DNA of 13,688 nt from Streptosporangiaceae bacterium (GTDB lineage Bacteria; Actinomycetota; Actinomycetes; Streptosporangiales; Streptosporangiaceae): positions 1-13,688 of the forward strand of contig JASHQP010000018.1 of the NCBI GenBank assembly GCA_030039095.1, given 5' to 3'. Positions within the stretch are counted from its first letter, which is position 1; each line of letters begins with the position of its first letter. The notes beneath the pieces are model-generated. The model searched no databases. It saw only the letters and a list, made by a program, of their open reading frames with translations, and was not told where the DNA came from. Both the position numbers and the translations under genes were made by a program. This document shows positions 1 to 6,501 of the stretch, piece after piece.

Positions 1-80
1 CCGCTGGGGCTCACGCAGCCGACGGCGGAAGCTAACAGCGCGACGATCGCGATCGAGCCCGGCCAGACCGGATGACGCAT
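1..80 (-). CDS. Lipoprotein, N-terminal fragment (runs off left edge)
   Basis: A minus-strand frame opens with ATG at 80-78 and stays open to the window edge (26 codons). It reads as a lipoprotein signal peptide: a short N-region (MRHPVWPG) with an Arg and a His, a hydrophobic stretch (SIAIVALLASAV) and a lipobox-like AVGC with the Cys at residue 22, followed by the small polar VSPSG. The mature protein would be lipid-anchored outside the membrane, as are solute-binding proteins and many hydrolases, but nothing of the mature domain is visible, so no function is given. Codon 16 is TTA, a very rare leucine codon in high-GC actinomycetes. No strong ribosome binding site precedes the ATG, so the start could lie further upstream. 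A perfect 12-bp palindrome lies 7 nt upstream. Confidence 0.6.
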   Translation of the reverse strand, partial: MRHPVWPGSIAIVALLASAVGCVSPS

Positions 81-86
81 CGGCCA

Positions 87-98
87 GGCAAGCTTGCC
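87..98. promoter_or_regulatory. 12-bp perfect palindrome upstream of lipoprotein start
   Basis: GGCAAGCTTGCC is perfectly self-complementary and ends 7 nt before the lipoprotein ATG. It could be an operator or a small hairpin near the start. A palindrome of this length can occur by chance in GC-rich DNA, so this is only a candidate. Confidence 0.25.
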
Positions 99-187
99 GT
101 GTTGCTGTGGTCGCCACGGTTGCGGCTCGAATCTGCCGGCTGGTACTGCCATGAACTCGTCCCCCCAAGGCTTGGCGTCTGCCCGCG

Positions 188-234
188 CCCCGGGAGGCGC
201 TTAGGCCCACCCCGGGGTATTTGCGGCTTGCAAA
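188..234 (-). terminator. Stem-loop region downstream of the dehydrogenase gene
   Basis: The 81-289 interval has no convincing gene. It separates the end of the dehydrogenase gene (stop at 290) from the lipoprotein start (80). It contains TTTGC (220-224) and GCAAA (230-234) around a 5-nt loop, and CCCCGGG (188-194) and CCCGGGG (211-217) around a 16-nt loop. Either could fold in the minus-strand transcript and end it. No U-tract follows, which is usual for actinobacterial terminators but also makes the call weak. A promoter for the lipoprotein gene must lie somewhere in the same interval; I could not fix one. Confidence 0.3.
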
Positions 235-289
235 CTGCTAGACGCCTCGCCGCGCGGTACAGAGCACGCAAACGGCTATGGGGATGACC

Positions 290-1393
290 CTACGATTTCG
301 CTGTCTGCCCGATCCGGCCGGTGAGCTGATCGCGGAACTCGGCACTCGTGCTGGACCCGCCCAGGTCAGGGGTCAGAACGCCGTCGGCGACGGCGGAACG
401 GATCGCGCCGGAGATCCATCCGGCCTCGGTGGCGTGCCCGAGATGCTCGAGCATCATCGCGGCGCTCGCGACCGCGCCGATCGGATTGGCGATCCCCTTC
501 CGGGCGATGCCCGGAGCCGAGCCGTGCACGGGCTCGAACATGCTGGGCGCGCGGCGCTGCGGGTTCAGGTTCGCGCTGCACCCGAGGCCGAGGCTGCCGG
601 ACAGCGCGCTGCCCAGGTCGGACAGGATGTCGGCGTGCAGGTTCGTGGCGACGACCACCGACAGGCTCTCCGGCTCGAGGACCATCCGCGCTGCCATCGC
701 GTCCACCAGGCACCGGTCGGTGGACACGCCAGGATAGCCACGGGCTACCCGTTCCAGCACCTCATCCCACAGCACCATGCCGAAACGCTGAGCGTTGCTC
801 TTCGTGACGCTGGTGACGTGCCGCACGGGCCGGGCCAGCGCCAGCTCGAAGGCATGACGCATGATCCGCTCGCAGCCGGCGTCGGTGAACAGGGCGGTCT
901 CCACGGCGACCTCGCCGCCCAGGCCGCGCGCGCCCAGGTTGCGCCCGCCGATGCCCGAGTACTCGCCCTCGCTGTTCTCGCGCACCATCACCCAGCTGGT
1001 CCCGGCCAGCCCGGTGTTGCGCAGCGGGCCCTGGATCCCGGGCAGGAACGTGACCGGCCGGACGTTTGCCCACAGATCGAGCCCTTGGCAGATCGCCAGC
1101 CGCAGGCCCCAGAGGCTGACGTGGTCGGGCACGGTGGGCCAGCCGACCGCCCCGAAGTAGATCGCGTCGAACCCCCGGAGCTGGTCCAGGCCATCGGCGG
1201 GCATCATCCGGCCGTGCCGCGCGTAGTAGCCGCAGCCCCATCCGAACTCGGTCCACCGGACGGTGAACGCGCCGGAACGGGAGGCCGCCGCCTCCACGGC
1301 GGCCTTGCCCACGGCGACGACCTCAGCGCCGATTCCGTCGCCGGGTATGACGGCGATCGCCAGGTCCGGCACGGGCGGCTTCGCGTCAGCCAT
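290..1393 (-). CDS. Tartrate/D-malate dehydrogenase-like decarboxylating dehydrogenase
   Basis: A 367-aa member of the isocitrate/isopropylmalate dehydrogenase superfamily, full length. Visible motifs are PGDGIG (17-22), the tartrate-dehydrogenase-like WGCGYYARHGRMMP (52-65), substrate arginines in LRLAI (97-101) and NVRP (110-113), RENSEGEYSG (138-147), TKSN (197-200) with the catalytic Lys198, and the metal-site NLHADILSDL (251-260) with Asp255 and Asp259. The ENSEGEYSG and YYARHGRMMP blocks favour the tartrate/D-malate branch over LeuB. Such enzymes oxidise and decarboxylate D-malate or tartrate to pyruvate or glycerate, with a divalent metal and NAD, in the cytoplasm. Oddly, the cofactor loop reads HGSAPGIARKG (290-300), whereas the family usually has HGSAPDIAGKG, so the Asp that holds the NAD adenosine ribose is Gly. 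The start overlaps the upstream C45 gene by 8 nt, suggesting coupled translation. Confidence 0.85.
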   Translation of the reverse strand: MADAKPPVPDLAIAVIPGDGIGAEVVAVGKAAVEAAASRSGAFTVRWTEFGWGCGYYARHGRMMPADGLDQLRGFDAIYFGAVGWPTVPDHVSLWGLRLAICQGLDLWANVRPVTFLPGIQGPLRNTGLAGTSWVMVRENSEGEYSGIGGRNLGARGLGGEVAVETALFTDAGCERIMRHAFELALARPVRHVTSVTKSNAQRFGMVLWDEVLERVARGYPGVSTDRCLVDAMAARMVLEPESLSVVVATNLHADILSDLGSALSGSLGLGCSANLNPQRRAPSMFEPVHGSAPGIARKGIANPIGAVASAAMMLEHLGHATEAGWISGAIRSAVADGVLTPDLGGSSTSAEFRDQLTGRIGQTAKS

Positions 1394-2582
1394 CGCTCAC
1401 AGTCTGTGAGAGCGCGGCGTCCCGCGCTGCCGAGAGCGCGCTGGGCTTGTCGAGCAGCCCGCCGAAGCTGAGCTGCTCGAACGGGTGCGTGCACGGGTTC
1501 CCGCTCGCCAGCCACATCTGCCGTCCGGCCAGGTCCATGACGACCGACACGACGGTGGCGCCCAGATCAACCGGCTGCGCGCGCGGGTCGGGGTGGCCGC
1601 AGATGCTGGTGGGCCAGCCGGAGTGATCGGCCAGGAGCTCGCCGATCTCCTTGACGTCCCAGGCGGCGCTCGCGCCGAGTTCGCCCGCCGCGCGCTGCAG
1701 GCGGACCAGGCTGTCGGGCATCGCGTACAGCGATACCTCATCGGTTCCGGGCGGCAGGCTGAGGAAGTGGTTGGTGTGGACGAGGCAGCCATCCTGCGGG
1801 ATCTGCCAGCTCAGCGCCCGGAAGTCGCCGGGCGCGGCTTCCACGTTGACCGCGACGTCGTCGGCGTGCGCGATGAGGTAGTTGGCCGATGACGCCCGCG
1901 GTGCGGCCTGGGCTGCCTTCAGGGCGTCGGTCAGGGTCTCGCAGTTCGCCATAAGGCGGAGCATCACGTGGTACGGGATCCCCGGTTCTCCCCGGTCCGC
2001 GGAACTCACCAGCGCGTTCGTGACCACGCCGAGCCCGGCCGAGTTCATGCTGGTCTTGGCCAGCAGGCCCGCCTCGACGACGGTAACGAAATTCGGCCGG
2101 TCGCCCGGCTGCTCGACCTCGAGCACGACAACGGTGCCGAACGCGTGCACCATCCAGTCCCAGTTCTGTGCCAGCAGCAGACGCCCGGCCCGGGTCCTGC
2201 CGGACAGCAGCGCAAGGGCCGTGCACTCCCTGGCCAGGGCGGCGCGCTGCGCGGCGGCTTCCCTGGCGGTGGCCGCGAAGAGGATCTCGGTGCGCGCGTT
2301 GATCGTCAGCACGTCGCCCGCCGGCAGCCCGGAGCCCTCCGCGATGCCCTCGATTTCCTCCATCACGTCCGCGGCCAGGTCCCGGATCGGCTTCGCGTAA
2401 CGCTCGGCGGACGCGACGGCCTGTTCCCAGGTCCAGCCGGCCGCGCTGGCGAAGAGTTCCGCATACCCGTCCCGGCTGAGCCGGATGCGTTCGCGTGCCT
2501 GCTCGCCGTACGCGCGGCCCCGCTGCCGGGCGTTTCCGCTGACTCGAAGGCGCGGATAGGTGCTCACATTCGTGCTGTTCAT
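1386..2582 (-). CDS. C45-family autoproteolytic acyltransferase/hydrolase
   Basis: A 398-aa protein resembling the peptidase C45 / acyl-CoA:6-aminopenicillanic acid acyltransferase family (Ntn-hydrolase fold). These are made as precursors that cleave themselves before a cysteine, which then becomes the N-terminal nucleophile. The candidate is Cys120 in REC|TALAL, followed at about 20 residues by QNWDW (139-143), the usual order in this family. The N-terminal RGRAYGEQARERI (21-33) is the family's propeptide motif, and NSAGL/VTNAL (near 180-192) is also typical. The length is close to that of the fungal enzyme. Bacterial members hydrolyse amides or phenolic-acyl amino acids; the substrate here is unknown. 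There is no signal peptide, so it is cytoplasmic. It is the first gene of a unit with the dehydrogenase at 290-1393. The start has no good SD, but a TTGACA promoter is placed so that the mRNA would be nearly leaderless. Confidence 0.8.
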   Translation of the reverse strand: MNSTNVSTYPRLRVSGNARQRGRAYGEQARERIRLSRDGYAELFASAAGWTWEQAVASAERYAKPIRDLAADVMEEIEGIAEGSGLPAGDVLTINARTEILFAATAREAAAQRAALARECTALALLSGRTRAGRLLLAQNWDWMVHAFGTVVVLEVEQPGDRPNFVTVVEAGLLAKTSMNSAGLGVVTNALVSSADRGEPGIPYHVMLRLMANCETLTDALKAAQAAPRASSANYLIAHADDVAVNVEAAPGDFRALSWQIPQDGCLVHTNHFLSLPPGTDEVSLYAMPDSLVRLQRAAGELGASAAWDVKEIGELLADHSGWPTSICGHPDPRAQPVDLGATVVSVVMDLAGRQMWLASGNPCTHPFEQLSFGGLLDKPSALSAARDAALSQTVSDG

Positions 2583-2591
2583 CGCCGATGC

Positions 2592-2621
2592 ATCGTGTGG
2601 CGCGAATCACCTGGTTGTCAA
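2592..2621 (-). promoter_or_regulatory. Promoter for the C45 gene, near-leaderless
   Basis: On the minus strand TTGACA (2621-2616) is a perfect -35. After 18 nt comes CACGAT (2597-2592), which keeps the key A and final T of a -10. Transcription would begin around 2585, within about 5 nt of the ATG at 2582, giving a leaderless or nearly leaderless mRNA. This agrees with the lack of an SD. A perfect 10-bp palindrome CGATGCATCG (2586-2595) covers the end of the -10 and the predicted start point, where a repressor could act. The promoter of the divergent nitronate monooxygenase gene was not identified. Confidence 0.45.
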
Positions 2622-2647
2622 GAGAGCCGACCGGAATCATGAGGGTC

Positions 2648-3670
2648 ATGACCGTGCACGAGCCGAGAGACCTGTTCCGCCTGCCGGTGGTTGTCGCGCC
2701 GATGGCCGGCGGCCCGTCGAATCCCGCGCTGGTGGCGGCCGCGGCCGAAGCCGGTGCGATCGGCTTCCTCGCCGGGGGCTACAAGACGGCCGACGCGCTC
2801 GTGGCCGAGATCGCTGAGGTGCGGGCGGCGACGCCAGGACCGTTTGGTGTCAATCTCTTCGTTCCCGGGGATCGGTCTTCGGAGCCGGAACGGGTCGCCG
2901 CCTACCTGGCGTCGCTGGCCGGGGACGCCCTGGCGGCCGGCGGGACCGTCGGCGACCCGGTATGGGACGACGACCGCTGGGCGGACAAGCTGGCCGCCGT
3001 GCTGGCGGCGGCGCCGACGCTGGTCAGCTTCACCTTCGGCTGCCCCTCGGCCGAGGTCGTGGCCGGGTTCCGCGCCGCGGGCACGGCGGTCGCAGTGACG
3101 GTAACCAGCCCGGCCGAGGCCCAGGCCGCCGCCGCCGCCGGCGCGGACCTGCTGTGCGCGCAGGGCATCGAGGCCGGCGCGCACCGGGGAACGTTCAGCA
3201 ACAGCGACGCCCCCGGCCAGGACTACGGGCTGCTGTCGCTGATCGGCGAGGTGGCGCGGGTGACCGGCCTGCCGCAGATCGCGGCCGGCGGGATCGTCTC
3301 CGCCGCCCAGGTCCGGGCCGTCCTGGCGGCCGGGGCGGTCGCCGCCCAGTGCGGCACCGCGTTCCTGCGCTGCCCGGAAAGCGGCGCGAACCCGGCACAC
3401 AAGGCAGCCCTCGCCAGCCCCCGCTACACCCTGACCGCCATCACCCGCGCGTTCAGCGGCCGGCCCGCCCGGGGCTTGCTCAACCGGTTCATGCTCGATC
3501 ACGCCGACGCCCCGGCTGCCTATCCGGAGATCAACAACGCGACCCGCGGCCTCCGCGCGGCCGCCGCCAAGGCGGGGGACACCGACCGGATGAGCCTGTG
3601 GGCCGGCCAGGGCTTCCGGTCCGCCACCGACCGGCCCGCCACCGACGTCATCGAGATGCTGGCACGGTAG
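2648..3670 (+). CDS. Nitronate monooxygenase-like FMN protein
   Basis: A TIM-barrel FMN enzyme of the nitronate monooxygenase / 2-nitropropane dioxygenase family, 340 aa from this start. Motifs: PVVVAPMAGGPSNP near the N-terminus, FGVNLF at the second strand, FTFGCPS, the phosphate-binding QGIEAGAHRGT with the family's catalytic His (residue 179 from this start), PQIAAGGI and the C-terminal CGTAFL. Family members oxidise alkyl nitronates such as propionate-3-nitronate, and some act on unknown substrates, so the true substrate is open. It diverges from the C45 gene. The start is uncertain: ATG 2648 is only 2 nt from GAGGG (2641-2645), ATG 2639 and ATG 2588 lack a good SD, and GTG 2654 has the best spacing (8 nt). 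The 3' end overlaps the tail of the truncated DUF222 gene in antisense. Confidence 0.85.
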   Translation: MTVHEPRDLFRLPVVVAPMAGGPSNPALVAAAAEAGAIGFLAGGYKTADALVAEIAEVRAATPGPFGVNLFVPGDRSSEPERVAAYLASLAGDALAAGGTVGDPVWDDDRWADKLAAVLAAAPTLVSFTFGCPSAEVVAGFRAAGTAVAVTVTSPAEAQAAAAAGADLLCAQGIEAGAHRGTFSNSDAPGQDYGLLSLIGEVARVTGLPQIAAGGIVSAAQVRAVLAAGAVAAQCGTAFLRCPESGANPAHKAALASPRYTLTAITRAFSGRPARGLLNRFMLDHADAPAAYPEINNATRGLRAAAAKAGDTDRMSLWAGQGFRSATDRPATDVIEMLAR

Positions 3671-4422
3671 GCTGCGACGGCATTCCCGGCATGGCGAGGG
3701 AGGGCGGCCAGGTCTGTGCGGCGGCAGGGCTGATGGCCGGGGCTGTCGTCGGTGTGCGGGCGGTGCGGGTGCTCGCAGTCGCCGGCGGCGGCGCGCAGGG
3801 CCTGCAGCACGACCGCGCCGTCGGCGGCGGGCAGCCGGGCGCTGATCGTCACCGTCGCGTCCTCGCCGACGTGGACACGTACCCGCCGCGCCGCCCAGGC
3901 TGCCAGTTCTTCGGTGTCGCAGGCTTTGCGGTGGGCGGCGGCGAACCGCTCGCACTGCGCGGCGGTCATCGGCGCGGTGATCTGGGCCAGGTCCGCTTCG
4001 GTCGCGGTGGTGGCGATCCTGCTCAGCGCGCGTACCTTGGCGTAGGACATCCGCCCGGCGGCGAACTGGGCGGTGATGTGCGGCAGGCTGGCCAGGGCGC
4101 GGGCGACGCGGACCTGCTCGCGGGCGGTGCCGGGGGCGATCTGGCATTTCCACGCCAGCCACGCCGAGCACGAGGGCAGGTCCCAGGCCGCCCAGCCTTC
4201 GCGGGCGTCGAATTCGGCGATCAGCTGCAGGAACCGGCGGGTCCCGGCGGCCAGGTGCGCGGCCAGCTCGCAGATCTGCTCCTCCAGCCGTTGCAGCGGC
4301 ACCAGCGGCGGATCGGGGTCTTGCGGTCCCGGGCCGGCCGGGCCTCCGGCTCGTGGATCATCGACGGCGCTCAACAAAGGGTTTTCGTTCATGTTTTTGA
4401 TGATAGAGGGCATCTCTGACAC
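3520..4422 (-). pseudogene. DUF222 (13E12) protein lacking its HNH domain, truncated
   Basis: A 300-aa frame whose first 215 or so residues are a 13E12-repeat DUF222 domain: CSAWLAWKCQIAPGTAREQVRVA at about 85-107, LPHITAQFAAGRMSYAKVRALSRIA at about 113-137, then a helix rich in Ala/Arg to about 215. Intact relatives normally continue to a C-terminal HNH nuclease in proteins of roughly 400-600 aa. Here the HNH part is absent. From about residue 251 the frame is merely the antisense of the nitronate monooxygenase 3' end (3520-3670) and has no DUF222 character. The gene therefore looks like a deletion remnant fused by chance to a neighbour. The GTG start at 4422 has AGGAG (4436-4432) 9 nt upstream; ATG 4413 and ATG 4392 are alternatives. 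It follows the kinase gene by 26 nt and could be co-transcribed. Whether the product is made is unknown. Confidence 0.7.
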
Positions 4423-4454
4423 TTCTGCAAACTCCTGTTCCCCTGATGTCAGAG
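4414..4454. repeat. 8-bp inverted repeat around the DUF222 start
   Basis: CTCTGACA (4414-4421) and TGTCAGAG (4447-4454) are exact inverted copies 25 nt apart. One arm covers the GTG start of the DUF222 gene and the other covers the stop of the kinase gene. The loop holds the DUF222 SD. It may be an operator, a hairpin controlling translation, or the scar of an element boundary. There is no U-tract that would make it a clear terminator. Confidence 0.4.
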
Positions 4455-4964
4455 CCTATTGGCCGACAGGTACTCCAGCGCGGCTTGCAGATTCGCTTCG
4501 CGCGAGTTCACCGAGTCGACCATCAGCCGCTCGTCGGTCCAGGGCGGGAAGCCGGCGCGGCGCCTCAGGACGCCTTCCCAGGTGGGCTCCGGGAATCCCT
4601 CGATGTCCCTGGTTCGGTGCTCTACCCGGTCTCGGTAGACGCGGTCGTCGCCGCACTCGACGACGATGAACCTCAGCTCGGCGCCCACCTGGTCAGCCAG
4701 ATCGCGCCACTGGGCACGGGCGGGCTCGGGGCCGTTCACGGCATCGACGATCACATCGTGCCCGAGACTTAGCTGCTCAGCGGCGAGCGCACCCACCACG
4801 AGATACGCGGCGTGGTGAGTCGGCCCGGACGGGCTGACTCCTGCTCGCCACATCGCCGCTTCGGCCTGATCCACGCCGAGCACCCCGCACTTCAGCGCCC
4901 GCCCGAGATCACCCGCCAGCGTGCTCTTGCCCGACCCGGGCAGTCCGGCAATGACGATCAGCAT
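4449..4964 (-). CDS. P-loop kinase/ATPase, AAA_33-like
   Basis: A 171-aa single-domain P-loop protein of the small-molecule kinase type. It begins directly with the Walker A (GLPGSGKST, 7-15). Asp32 in LGVDQAEAAMW sits where the general base of gluconate- or chloramphenicol-kinase-like enzymes lies. VIVDAVN (71-77) is the usual second strand with an acidic end. RVEHRTRDI (113-121) gives lid arginines. Family members phosphorylate small hydroxyl compounds or RNA ends with ATP; the substrate cannot be told. It lies 27 nt after the XRE-cupin gene and probably in the same transcript, so a role linked to D-amino-acid or peptide use is possible but unproven. It has only a weak SD (AGGG abutting the ATG). 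The C-terminus is short and ends in SANRL. Confidence 0.7.
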   Translation of the reverse strand: MLIVIAGLPGSGKSTLAGDLGRALKCGVLGVDQAEAAMWRAGVSPSGPTHHAAYLVVGALAAEQLSLGHDVIVDAVNGPEPARAQWRDLADQVGAELRFIVVECGDDRVYRDRVEHRTRDIEGFPEPTWEGVLRRRAGFPPWTDERLMVDSVNSREANLQAALEYLSANRL

Positions 4965-4991
4965 CCCTGAAGCTTGTCACGGTCGCATGGG

Positions 4992-5576
4992 TCAGAATGA
5001 GGGCGGCGTGATGATGGACAGAGCCCGCAGTTCGCGCCTGCCGGTGTTGCGCAGCCGGTGCGGGATCGTGCCCTGAAAGGTCGCGGCGTCTCCGGCCCGA
5101 AGGTCGACGACCCCATCACCGAACTCGAGAGCGCCCCGGCCGGTGAGGATGACCAGGCACTCCTCGCCGGCGTGGCTGAGTAATTCGGGGGCGGACACCT
5201 GGCCGGGTCCGATGGAGACCTCCATGACCTCGAGCTGGCCCTGCATCGACGGGCTGAGTAACTGGTAGCGCGCTTCGGAGGAGGGCCTTCCGATCGTCAC
5301 CCGGTCTTCGCGCCGGACGACGCTGACCGCCTCCGCCTCGACCGGCAGAAACAGCCGGAAGACCGGTATCTCGAGCGACGCCGCCAGCTTGCGGAGGGTG
5401 GCCAGCGAGGGCTGGACGGCACCCGACTCGATCTGGCTGATCGCCGCGGCGCTGACCCCGACCTTGCGGGCAAGGGACGCGATCGTCAGGTGCCGCCGCT
5501 CGCGCTGGGCCCGCACGGTGCCGCCGAGATCGACGGGATCGTGCGGCGCGCCGGAGCCCGCACCGTTCTCAGCCAT
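4992..5576 (-). CDS. XRE-family regulator with C-terminal cupin
   Basis: A 194-aa regulator in two parts. Residues 18-73 are a helix-turn-helix of the XRE type, with LARKVGVSAAAISQIESG (35-52) as the recognition unit. Residues 118-190 are a small cupin beta-barrel with SHAGEECLVILTGRGALEFGD (134-154) and a second motif, GDAATFQGTIPHRLRN (162-177). Proteins of this build (PuuR-like) sense small metabolites in the cupin and commonly repress amino-acid or amine utilisation genes next to them. Its ATG overlaps the stop of the M55 gene by 8 nt (ATGGCTGA), and AGAAGG sits 6 nt upstream, so the two are translationally linked. The likely target is the divergent 6409-6501 region, which carries three GTGYAG half-sites; this is inference. 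Confidence 0.85.
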   Translation of the reverse strand: MAENGAGSGAPHDPVDLGGTVRAQRERRHLTIASLARKVGVSAAAISQIESGAVQPSLATLRKLAASLEIPVFRLFLPVEAEAVSVVRREDRVTIGRPSSEARYQLLSPSMQGQLEVMEVSIGPGQVSAPELLSHAGEECLVILTGRGALEFGDGVVDLRAGDAATFQGTIPHRLRNTGRRELRALSIITPPSF

Positions 5577-6408
5577 AGATCGCCTTCTGGCCCACCTGCA
5601 TGCCCAGCAGGAGCATCACGACCAGCACGCGCATGAGCTCCGGGTAGTCGTCGGTGACGAACTCCACGGAACGCGAGCCGCTCAGCCCGACGCCCGGGAT
5701 CATCGCGCAGGTCGCGGCGATCGTGGTGGAATTCCACTCGATCCCGAGCCGGTACGGCGAGGCCAGCCGGTACGGCGTCGCCCGCTCACGGTCGGCGACG
5801 GCCCTGGCCGTCGTCTCCCTGATGCGCGCCTGGGCGACGGCCGGGTGCAGGCAGTTGGCGCTGAACTTGTCGATGCCGTCCTTGACGGCGACGGTCTGCA
5901 CCCCTTCCAGAAACCGCTCCGCCTCGGCGCACACCGCAGCGTCGCCGGCGACGACCAGGACCGGCACACCGAAATGGCCGGCGTAGGCGGCGTTCAGCCG
6001 GGTCTCGCCCGTGGGCTCGCCATTGAGGTAGACGTTCTGGATCTCCTTGCCGAGCAGCGTGTGATTGAGCACGCCGCCCTCCGTACCCGCGCACGCGTGA
6101 TATCCCACGAACACGGCACCGTCATACGACGCGTCGAGGCCCTGCACCATGCACAGCGACTTGTGGAAACCCTTGATCGTGCGCGCGCGGGGATCGAGCT
6201 GCTCGAGCAGCAGGTTGCGCATGATCCAGTGTGAGTCGTTCACCAGCACCTCGTCGGCTCCCCCGTCGTAGGCGCCGAGAATGGCGGCATTGGCGTCGCC
6301 GGTCATGAACACACGCCCGCGCTGGTAGTCCGCCCCGTCCGGAAGCACGTCCTCGGGGTCGGTGATTCCCGATACGCCTTCCATGTCGACCGAGATGAAC
6401 GCCTTCAC
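5569..6408 (-). CDS. M55-family D-aminopeptidase (DppA-like)
   Basis: A zinc aminopeptidase of family M55 (DppA), which removes N-terminal D-residues, classically from D-Ala-D-Ala and D-Ala-Gly-Gly. The start is GTG 6408: AGGAGG (6419-6414) lies 5 nt upstream, and with this start the metal ligands fall at D8 and E10 (SVDMEG), H60 (NDSH) and H104 (GYHA), the same numbers as in Bacillus subtilis DppA. H116 (LNHT) matches the nucleophilic His, and a Glu in NGEPTGE (129-135) matches the fifth ligand. This gives 279 aa, close to the family length; longer forms from ATG 6429 or further upstream lack SD support. No signal peptide is seen, so it acts on imported peptides. It heads the unit M55, XRE-cupin, kinase and diverges from the permease-DadA pair. 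The fold is a decamer with a central channel in known members. Confidence 0.9.
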   Translation of the reverse strand: MKAFISVDMEGVSGITDPEDVLPDGADYQRGRVFMTGDANAAILGAYDGGADEVLVNDSHWIMRNLLLEQLDPRARTIKGFHKSLCMVQGLDASYDGAVFVGYHACAGTEGGVLNHTLLGKEIQNVYLNGEPTGETRLNAAYAGHFGVPVLVVAGDAAVCAEAERFLEGVQTVAVKDGIDKFSANCLHPAVAQARIRETTARAVADRERATPYRLASPYRLGIEWNSTTIAATCAMIPGVGLSGSRSVEFVTDDYPELMRVLVVMLLLGMQVGQKAIYG

Positions 6409-6428
6409 GCGTGCCTCCTGACCGGCCA

Positions 6429-6457
6429 TTGACCTGCACCAATCGTAGGTGTAGCTT
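6429..6457 (+). promoter_or_regulatory. Promoter for the permease-DadA operon
   Basis: TTGACC (6429-6434), a 17-nt spacer and TAGCTT (6452-6457) make a fair housekeeping-type promoter on the plus strand. Transcription would start near 6464, leaving about 38 nt of leader before the GTG at 6502. The M55 operon must start from the same 93-nt interval in the other direction; a weak candidate is CTGACA (6494-6489) with GCTAAT (6471-6466) on the minus strand. Confidence 0.4.
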
Positions 6458-6475
6458 ACGCGCAATTAGCTGCAC
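6434..6475. promoter_or_regulatory. Three GTGYAG half-sites in divergent control region
   Basis: CTGCAC (6434-6439), GTGTAG (6449-6454) and CTGCAC (6470-6475) are three copies of GTGYAG in alternating orientation. The second and third are arms of an imperfect palindrome at 6449-6475. The first touches the putative -35 and the second overlaps the -10 of the permease promoter, so a bound protein would block it. The neighbouring XRE-cupin protein is the natural candidate; this is inferred only from position. Confidence 0.4.
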
Positions 6476-6501
6476 TTTATATATGAGTGTCAGGAGTTGC
6501 G

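Noticed and set aside
278..1471. A 397-codon plus-strand frame opposite the dehydrogenase
   Set aside because: The dehydrogenase on the other strand has a full set of catalytic motifs; this frame has none.
2618..4171. A 517-codon open frame on the minus strand across the nitronate monooxygenase gene
   Set aside because: It is a low-complexity Arg/Gly/Pro-rich translation opposite a gene with clear FMN-enzyme motifs and arises from GC-rich third positions.
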